From the NCBI GenBank assembly GCA_040758525.1, contig JBFLVQ010000571.1, positions 1 to 6,333 of the forward strand: a stretch of DNA of 6,333 bases. The letters are read 5' to 3'. Position numbers and translations under genes: made by a program. This DNA comes from JBFLVQ01 sp040758525 (lineage in GTDB: Bacteria > Acidobacteriota > Blastocatellia > Chloracidobacteriales > JADJPF01). The notes beneath the pieces are model-generated. The model was not told the DNA's origin. It saw only the letters and a program-made list of their open reading frames with translations, and made no database searches. This document shows, one piece after another, positions 1 to 4,535 of the stretch. Numbering within the stretch: position 1 is the stretch's first letter; each line of letters begins with the position of its first letter.

Positions 1-704
1 GTTTTTTTTGGTTGCTGAGTTTTTACCTTCTTTGGTTCATAACCCTGAAATCCTGTATCCTTATATAAAGTAGTCTGGCGTGGATAGGAAATTGACTCTT
101 CGTCAGCTATCTTCTTATCGTTAACTTTGCTCGCATAAGTTCTACTCAGATAGCCAACCCTTTTAGTCTTGCCATTCACTATTACAGCATTTTTGTCAGT
201 GTGAGCTTTCTTCCTGTCGCTATAGTGAAGTTTCTGTTGCTCAGCTTTTTTAGGGCGTTGACGACGCCTATCGACTCCATCTATGATGAGCGGAGCTTTT
301 TTTCCTTTGCCTCTTTCATGACGAGCAAACTTGCTCCCATCACGTTCCGCTAACAGTCCTAAATCGTCCAAAGCATCTTTCAGTACGGGCACTAATCTGT
401 GTAGCCAGCGGTTTACTTGCCCTTGGTCTAGCCCAAATAATACTGCCATCATTTCTTGCAACGGGTATGATTTTTGATAGACCAACACGAACAGCAATTT
501 CTGTTCGTAACTGTTTAACTGACTGTTTCGCCCGCCTCCGGCCTTTATTTTCCGTTCTTTTCCTTTCTGCGTTTTGTTTGCTGGATTATTTCGCTCATAT
601 GCTCGGATGAATGCCGGCAGCAACTTTTCAAACTCTTCAATGGTTAAACCTGTCAGTGCTAAAAACTGTTTCTTACTCTTTTTAAGTTCTTCATATTTAA
701 GCAT
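1..704 (-). CDS. IS5-superfamily DDE transposase, C-terminus beyond the left edge
   Basis: This is a DDE transposase that would cut and rejoin the ends of its own insertion sequence. The frame opens with ATG at 704 and stays open for 234 codons to the window edge, so the 3' end is not seen. Residues 76-104 form a helix-turn-helix-like segment (LFGLDQGQVNRWLHRL). The catalytic fold starts at about residue 139: IIDGVD holds the probable first Asp (D142), followed by RQRPKKAEQ, a YS..KKAHTDK block at 161-171, and DTGFQGY with the probable second Asp (D216). The catalytic Glu would lie beyond the edge. This motif order is that of the DDE_Tnp_4-type transposases of the IS5 superfamily (family knowledge). 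The usual G..HDK block reads SKVNDKK, with Asn in place of His. There is no frameshift in the visible part. No Shine-Dalgarno sequence precedes the ATG. Family call is secure; the exact IS group and intactness are not. Confidence 0.88.
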   Translation of the reverse strand, partial: MLKYEELKKSKKQFLALTGLTIEEFEKLLPAFIRAYERNNPANKTQKGKERKIKAGGGRNSQLNSYEQKLLFVLVYQKSYPLQEMMAVLFGLDQGQVNRWLHRLVPVLKDALDDLGLLAERDGSKFARHERGKGKKAPLIIDGVDRRRQRPKKAEQQKLHYSDRKKAHTDKNAVIVNGKTKRVGYLSRTYASKVNDKKIADEESISYPRQTTLYKDTGFQGYEPKKVKTQQPKK

Positions 705-710
705 TTTACT

Positions 711-716
711 ATTATA
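711..716 (-). promoter_or_regulatory. Possible -10 box of the transposase gene
   Basis: On the minus strand a perfect TATAAT lies only 6 nt before the transposase ATG (TATAAT-AGTAAA-ATG). If used, transcription would begin at or next to the start codon, giving a leaderless or near-leaderless mRNA, which would agree with the lack of a Shine-Dalgarno sequence. No convincing -35 hexamer is seen at 16-18 nt. A/T-rich DNA yields such matches by chance. Confidence 0.3.
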
Positions 717-736
717 TCACTTTTCACATAATATCT

Positions 737-765
737 AATGCATTTCTGAACTCTCAAAATGCATT
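737..765. repeat. 9-bp inverted repeat near the IS end
   Basis: AATGCATTT (737-745) and AAATGCATT (757-765) are perfect inverted copies separated by 11 nt. Each contains the self-complementary octamer AATGCATT, so they are also direct copies of it. The repeat lies about 30-60 nt upstream of the transposase start, where an IS5-type element would have its terminal region. It may be a transposase binding site or a subterminal hairpin. The exact IS end and target duplication cannot be fixed because the other end is outside the window. Confidence 0.55.
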
Positions 766-810
766 GGCAATAGTGTGCCTTGGTAAACTGTGAAGTCATT
801 TCTCGGAAGA

Positions 811-924
811 TTAAGCTAATAATGAGCGATCCCCGCTATCAATCTCTTCTTTTTTACTCCACTGTTTGGGGCAAAAATCAGGCTGTCCTTTAATCAATAA
901 GTCTCGGTAACGCTCTACGCTCTT
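811..924 (-). pseudogene. Possible remnant of a small gene (37 codons, no start)
   Basis: A minus-strand frame runs from just after a TAG (925-927) to a TAA at 811-813. It reads KSVERYRDLLIKGQ, then PDFCPKQWSKKEEIDSGDRS, then LLA. The composition (charged residues, W, C, no long low-complexity run) resembles real protein, but there is no ATG or ribosome binding site; only an internal TTG is available. It sits between the 3' end of the anti-sigma gene and the presumed IS boundary, so it could be the C-terminal scrap of a gene eroded after IS insertion. The family is not recognised. A chance open frame of this length is quite possible. Confidence 0.22.
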
Positions 925-946
925 CTACACAATCCTGTTTTCGCCC

Positions 947-2209
947 TTACTGGTAACGCGATTTCTCTAAGCTTTGAAGGAGTTTTTTTATCACAGGCAA
1001 TCCATTGTTGGCCTTGAGAAGTGTTTCTAGCTCTACTTTAGCGTCATCAAGAAGACCCATTTGAGCATAAACAACAGCCAACAGCAGAGAGGAGTTTGCT
1101 TCAGATTGCTTTATTTTTTCCAATTTAACAATGCTGGCTTTCTCTAATACCATAAACTTTGCAGGTAACGCGATCAATTCTTTGTCCTTTTGATGAGCGG
1201 TGACCTGCCAATAGTAGATTTGACCTCGTTTAAGCATTTGCTTAAGTGTCCATTGTGTGCCTGCTAACGCTTGGCCCATCGCCACCTCGTTAAATTCTAA
1301 GTCATAAACGCTCACAGTATAGTTATCTGCGCCTGCAACCGACTGCCAACTAAAAGTTGGACGATCGCTTTGTACAACTGTGCCTACAGGGCTTATAAGG
1401 GTAAAAGATGGATCTGAATGCATCTCTCCCATAAACCTATCTTTCCTTGTAATAAGGTCTGTAACAATTGGCGCAGTCTCTATGCGTTGTTCCAGTAGTG
1501 CTTTCTTTATAGCTTCTTGATAGGAGTTCGATAGTTCTAGTGAGCCAGTAATATTGCCTTCTCGATCTATTGCCAGGTGTTTTTTACCATCCTGTAAGCT
1601 CAATATAATATCTGATGTTGGAGACACGTTGGACGGGTCTACAGAAGGTGGTTCGAGTTGCTTTTCCCCCATCTTACCAGCTGAGTTCTTGAGAGGCGAA
1701 AAATTGGTAGTGGTAAGCTCTTTTTGGGGTGTCTGCATAACTATCCACATAATTAACAGCCCTATTAGAGCAGCACCAAAACGCCATAATATTGAATACC
1801 AAGACACAGTAGAAGTTAGCCTTTGCCACCATGACAGATTAGGTGAAAAGCTTTGCACTGGTTGTGCCAGCAAGCTCATCTTGAGCTCTTCTAACTCACC
1901 AGCCTCTGCGGTACATTGCGGACAAGTTTCCAAATGGTTTAAGACTATCTCATGATTTACTTTATCTAATTTGCCATCCACATATTCGGCCAGTTGGCGG
2001 TAGGAAAGATGTACTGCTTCTACCTCATTCGGTGTTGTGAAACTCATTTGCAAAGATCTAAAACTTGCAGTTGCGTTCTCTTCATCGCAGAGCTTATCAC
2101 GACAGCTTTGACAAATAGCTGTATGATCGTCGATCAACAGTAGATCTTCTGACGACAATTTATGCTTGCGATAGTTTTCTATCTCTTTGCTAGTAAGATG
2201 TTGTGACAT
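947..2209 (-). CDS. Membrane anti-sigma factor with two zinc-finger motifs, FnIII-like and TPR-like C-terminus
   Basis: This is the probable partner that inhibits the sigma factor encoded immediately upstream. The 420-residue product has two HxxxCxxC motifs, H29-C33-C36 and H92-C96-C99, the signature of zinc-finger anti-sigma (ZAS/RsrA-like) domains, which normally clamp the sigma factor in the cytoplasm. A single hydrophobic segment at about 139-159 follows. The region beyond is predicted extracytoplasmic: a Pro/Ser/Thr-rich stalk (160-200), a small segment at 201-250, an FnIII-like beta domain at about 271-340 (SPVG..RPTFSW..V.GADNYTVSVYD...YYWQV) and a C-terminal TPR-like helical pair (372-418, SLLLAVVYAQMGLLDDAKVE). 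The start at 2209 is chosen over an in-frame ATG at 2233 because AAGGAAGG lies 8 nt upstream and this start clears the sigma stop by 4 nt; the longer version would overlap it by 20 nt. The spacing implies co-transcription and translational coupling. Two HCC motifs instead of one is notable. Binding to this sigma factor is inferred from order, not shown. Confidence 0.82.
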   Translation of the reverse strand: MSQHLTSKEIENYRKHKLSSEDLLLIDDHTAICQSCRDKLCDEENATASFRSLQMSFTTPNEVEAVHLSYRQLAEYVDGKLDKVNHEIVLNHLETCPQCTAEAGELEELKMSLLAQPVQSFSPNLSWWQRLTSTVSWYSILWRFGAALIGLLIMWIVMQTPQKELTTTNFSPLKNSAGKMGEKQLEPPSVDPSNVSPTSDIILSLQDGKKHLAIDREGNITGSLELSNSYQEAIKKALLEQRIETAPIVTDLITRKDRFMGEMHSDPSFTLISPVGTVVQSDRPTFSWQSVAGADNYTVSVYDLEFNEVAMGQALAGTQWTLKQMLKRGQIYYWQVTAHQKDKELIALPAKFMVLEKASIVKLEKIKQSEANSSLLLAVVYAQMGLLDDAKVELETLLKANNGLPVIKKLLQSLEKSRYQ

Positions 2210-2213
2210 AGAA

Positions 2214-3284
2214 TTAACCTTCCTTAAATGCACGCAGGCGTCGTGCTAAACGTTCGCGCGCGACCTTGCGTAAATTGATCACTTGCTGACGCATAACTCC
2301 CAAATGCTGTGCAATGGTAGTATCATCCAGGGGCAGGTTATTCCACATTTTGGCAAATTGCTGAGCAGGAATATTGAGTGTCGCTGCAATCTGTCTGATC
2401 GTAGCAATGCCTCGGTAAGGAAATAACGCCAAGCCATAGCCATTCTCATCTCTTAGATTAAGCAGCAATGCGGTGCGCTGCTGCAAGGGTAACTGACAAA
2501 TCTCTGACCAGAGTTGCTGCAGGTAAGCGCGTTGCTCTACCTGTGTAATGATATCCATTTTGGTATCAGTTATAGGTACATAATTTTTCATTGTGTTCGC
2601 TTTGTCATCTTCAATGGGTACATTTTGATACTCAATTCTTAAGAGTTCTGCGAGGATCTGGATTAAATCATGCCATTGTAGTGGTGCCCCTACAATCTGA
2701 AAAACGATCGTCACAGTCTCGCTCAGATTGATATCGTTACAATAGCTGTTTGATCTAGAGACTCGCGCCAGTGCCTCCTCAAGACTAATAGGTTGCTGAC
2801 AATGCTGCCAACTAGAAAACCCACAGATAAGATCTCCATTACTGGCCTTCCAAAAACTAAATACTTTCTGGTGAGTTAACAGATAACGCAGGCGATTTTT
2901 CAATCGCCAGCGATGTGGGTGCTTGCTGCGTAAGTAATCATAACAGGCGTGCTGTGCGATAACCATAACATAATTAGAGAAACTACTGATCGCCTTATGT
3001 TGGGGGTTGGCCTGGAAGTCACGCAAATGCCGTAAGAGTTTTTCAATAATGTCACCATAGATATCCCTGGCATCCTGTGTATCGGTAGTATACTGGCGAA
3101 AATATCCCTGGCCGCTATGCTCCAGCCAGATATGCAACTCACGTTTTATCACTCTTCTGATAATTGGGTCAGCATAACTGTAAATAAGATGTTCAAATAG
3201 GCGTTCTGTTTCTTGTGTGTCAGTGGTATTCAAAAGTGGCACTAACACAATATCCCATTGACTAGCTGTACTCTGTTCGCTCAT
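2214..3284 (-). CDS. Long ECF-like RNA polymerase sigma factor (sigma-70 family)
   Basis: This is a probable alternative sigma factor that would direct RNA polymerase to stress or signal-responsive promoters. The product is 356 residues, against about 180-200 for a usual ECF sigma. A sigma-2-like region spans about 26-135: ARDIYGDIIEKLLRHLRDF (72-90) is the acidic 2.1/2.2 segment, and SFSNYVMVIAQHACYDYLRS followed by KHPHRWRLKNRLRYLL (101-136) matches the 2.3/2.4 pattern with aromatic and basic residues. A long linker of roughly 125 residues with no familiar motif follows. The sigma-4-like region starts at 264 (QLPLQQRTALLLNLRD), is interrupted by about 45 residues that include a second helix-turn-helix-like stretch (IRQIAATLNIPAQQFAKMW), and ends with a clear HTH (TIAQHLGVMRQQVINLRKVA, 320-339). 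ATG at 3284 is preferred, with a weak GAAG 8 nt before it; the adjacent in-frame GTG at 3287 is an alternative. The anti-sigma gene follows after 4 nt. Confidence 0.8.
   Translation of the reverse strand: MSEQSTASQWDIVLVPLLNTTDTQETERLFEHLIYSYADPIIRRVIKRELHIWLEHSGQGYFRQYTTDTQDARDIYGDIIEKLLRHLRDFQANPQHKAISSFSNYVMVIAQHACYDYLRSKHPHRWRLKNRLRYLLTHQKVFSFWKASNGDLICGFSSWQHCQQPISLEEALARVSRSNSYCNDINLSETVTIVFQIVGAPLQWHDLIQILAELLRIEYQNVPIEDDKANTMKNYVPITDTKMDIITQVEQRAYLQQLWSEICQLPLQQRTALLLNLRDENGYGLALFPYRGIATIRQIAATLNIPAQQFAKMWNNLPLDDTTIAQHLGVMRQQVINLRKVARERLARRLRAFKEG
2218..2225 (-). promoter_or_regulatory. Ribosome binding site fixing the anti-sigma start
   Basis: AAGGAAGG on the minus strand lies inside the last codons of the sigma gene and 8 nt before the ATG at 2209. 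It supports MSQHLTSKE as the N-terminus. The upstream ATG at 2233 has no comparable site and would sit within the sigma coding frame. Confidence 0.7.
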
Positions 3285-3494
3285 CACACCATCTTCAATG
3301 AAAATAATGATTTTCGCAGAGTTATTACTACTACCATTAGTATTGATAAGACAAGGAAGATTGGCAGGCTTACTCCCCTATATGTAGATATCTATGTGTA
3401 TTGTGTCGAAGTTATCTCTATTCTAATTATTCTCGTGGATCTAATTAAGGAGTGACTGGAGTTATCGTGACCAATCAGGATTGAAAATGATAGG
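3285..3494. other. Non-coding region upstream of the sigma gene
   Basis: No credible gene is seen here on either strand. It should hold the promoter of the sigma/anti-sigma pair. On the minus strand TCGACA (one mismatch to TTGACA) at about 3404-3409 is followed after 17-21 nt by A/T-rich TACATATA, which is only a weak -10 match. A 10-bp perfect palindrome, TAGATATCTA (3385-3394), falls between these two elements and could be an operator. These sites are suggestive only; the region has many A/T-rich tracts. Confidence 0.35.
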
Positions 3495-3549
3495 GCCGCC
3501 TTACTGCGTCTGAAGCTTTGCCAGCAGTCTTGATAAAGCGTAAGGCGGC
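3495..3549. terminator. Strong hairpin downstream of the secreted-protein gene
   Basis: GCCGCCTTAC (3495-3504) and GTAAGGCGGC (3540-3549) form a perfect 10-bp G/C-rich stem with a 35-nt loop. Inside it, GCTTT (3515-3519) and AAAGC (3535-3539) extend the 3' arm of the stem, leaving a 10-nt bulge on the other side. It begins 50 nt beyond the stop of the minus-strand gene at 3599 and lies well upstream of the sigma gene, which is where a terminator separating the two units would sit. The minus-strand flank after the stem is CCTATCATTTTC, not a true U-tract, so intrinsic termination is uncertain. An mRNA 3'-stabilising hairpin or a small palindromic repeat element is the alternative. Confidence 0.45.
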
Positions 3550-3598
3550 TATTTTGATAGTAAAGAGAGGCTACCAGGTTTATGACAATTTCAGATAA

Positions 3599-4294
3599 TT
3601 AGTACACGGAAACAGAATATGTTCCATTGTTGGGCAGCAATTTTGCACCCGTAATTGTCATAAAAGCCTGTTCACGCGCAAATCCATCCGTTACTTGTGG
3701 CACTCTGGCATTGAAAGTAGCCGTATCCATACCAATCGGCCAGGCGCTTACAAAGGTTGCCCCAGTTACTGACAGATTACTGTTACTCTTTAAGACGTGG
3801 TAGTAACCTGATGAGTCTTTCCAAAAAACTCCAAAAGCAAGGCCATCAATTACTCCATCTCCCACCATACCGCTTATTGTAAAAGCACCTGTTGGTTGCA
3901 GACTGCCAATACTATATTGGCGGGTTTCGATCTGTTGAGTAAACTTGTCAATGGCTCCGCCAGGGTTGCTTCCTCCTATGGTTATCGAAGAGCCGTTGTT
4001 TAGATGAATCCGTAGTAAGGGGGTGTTAGTAGTTGCACCATCATACAAGATAACTACTTGCAATGTGCCTGCCGCCATACCATCAAAGCGGTTTGATTGA
4101 AGATTTTCAGTAATAAAACAGATGCCGCAGCCACCACTACCGCCGCTGCCGCCACTACCACCATCATCACCAGTAGGCGGTACTGGTGTATCAGGAGCTT
4201 GAGTATTGACCTGCGCAACTACCGGTACGCAGAAGATCATCATTATTAACACAACAAAGAAATAGCTCTGTAACTTGTGAGTAGACTTCTTCAT
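3599..4294 (-). CDS. Secreted protein with Gly-Ser linker and CxxC motif, unknown family
   Basis: The 231-residue product has a classic signal peptide: a basic start (MKKSTHK), a hydrophobic core at 10-22 and a probable cleavage at VVA|Q (27/28). A Pro/Thr-rich segment (32-41) leads to a flexible DDGGSGGSGGSGG linker (43-55) and then CGIC (56-59), the only cysteines of the mature protein. The rest is rich in Gly, Thr, Ser and alternating hydrophobics (TLQVVILYDG, SSITIGG, GAFTISGMVGDGVIDGLAFGVFW), suggesting a beta-sandwich or beta-rich extracellular domain. I do not recognise the family. The CGIC pair could form a disulfide, bind metal or carry an attachment. AGGAGG lies 4 nt before the ATG, confirming the start. 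The gene is divergent from the exported TPR gene, sharing about 240 bp of control region, and is separated from the downstream sigma gene by a hairpin, so it is probably its own unit. Confidence 0.75.
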   Translation of the reverse strand: MKKSTHKLQSYFFVVLIMMIFCVPVVAQVNTQAPDTPVPPTGDDGGSGGSGGSGGCGICFITENLQSNRFDGMAAGTLQVVILYDGATTNTPLLRIHLNNGSSITIGGSNPGGAIDKFTQQIETRQYSIGSLQPTGAFTISGMVGDGVIDGLAFGVFWKDSSGYYHVLKSNSNLSVTGATFVSAWPIGMDTATFNARVPQVTDGFAREQAFMTITGAKLLPNNGTYSVSVY

Positions 4295-4535
4295 AAAACC
4301 TCCTAATTGTTGTTAGATAGATGTCTCCTTATGGCTAACACTATTGTTGCCGATAGAGAGGTTGGTTTATCTGTTTATTGTTGTCATTTAATAAGGACGG
4401 GTAATAAGATAGCTTATTACCGTGACAAAATATTTTTTTCGGAATATTTTTGCATTAATCTAATAAAAACCATTGTCCAATACTTTTAGGAATTGCAAAC
4501 AACTCGGATCTCAATAATGGGTCAGGAGGTTATCC
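4295..4535. promoter_or_regulatory. Divergent control region between the secreted-protein and TPR genes
   Basis: The region between two divergent start codons must contain both promoters or their leaders. For the plus strand, GTGACA (4422-4427) and TATTTT (4445-4450), 17 nt apart, match 5/6 and 4/6 of the sigma-70 consensus and would give a leader of roughly 80 nt. AGGAGGT (4524-4530) is the ribosome binding site of the TPR gene. No convincing promoter hexamers are seen for the minus-strand gene; either gene may use an alternative sigma factor, in which case these matches are irrelevant. Confidence 0.4.
4397..4423. promoter_or_regulatory. Operator-like dyad / hairpin in the divergent region
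   Basis: GGTAATAAG (4400-4408) and CTTATTACC (4413-4421) are perfect inverted 9-bp arms around ATAG. Allowing one bulged G, the dyad extends to ACGG...CCGT (4397-4423). It abuts the candidate -35 box of the plus-strand TPR gene and lies about 105 bp upstream of the divergent gene, so a dimeric DNA-binding protein here could control one or both. There is no T-run directly after the stem, so a terminator is unlikely. Confidence 0.5.

Noticed and set aside
906..1174. Repeated word GGTAACGCGAT (952-962 and 1164-1174), with a partial copy at 906-913
   Set aside because: The two full copies are short, lie within the anti-sigma coding sequence in different contexts, and show no flanking similarity; likely chance.
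1554..1955. Plus-strand open frame of 133 codons
   Set aside because: It lies entirely antisense to the anti-sigma gene, which has clear zinc motifs, a membrane segment and a ribosome binding site; the plus-strand product shows no family pattern.
2900..3142. Minus-strand 80-codon frame inside the sigma gene
   Set aside because: It is an out-of-frame shadow of the sigma-2 coding region with no ribosome binding site of its own.
3258..3455. Plus-strand 65-codon frame at the start of the sigma gene
   Set aside because: It overlaps the sigma start antisense, has no Shine-Dalgarno sequence and no recognisable protein character.
4307..4489. Plus-strand 60-codon frame in the divergent region
   Set aside because: It would fill the promoter region, opens with a non-ATG codon and no ribosome site, and its product looks like translated A/T-rich spacer.
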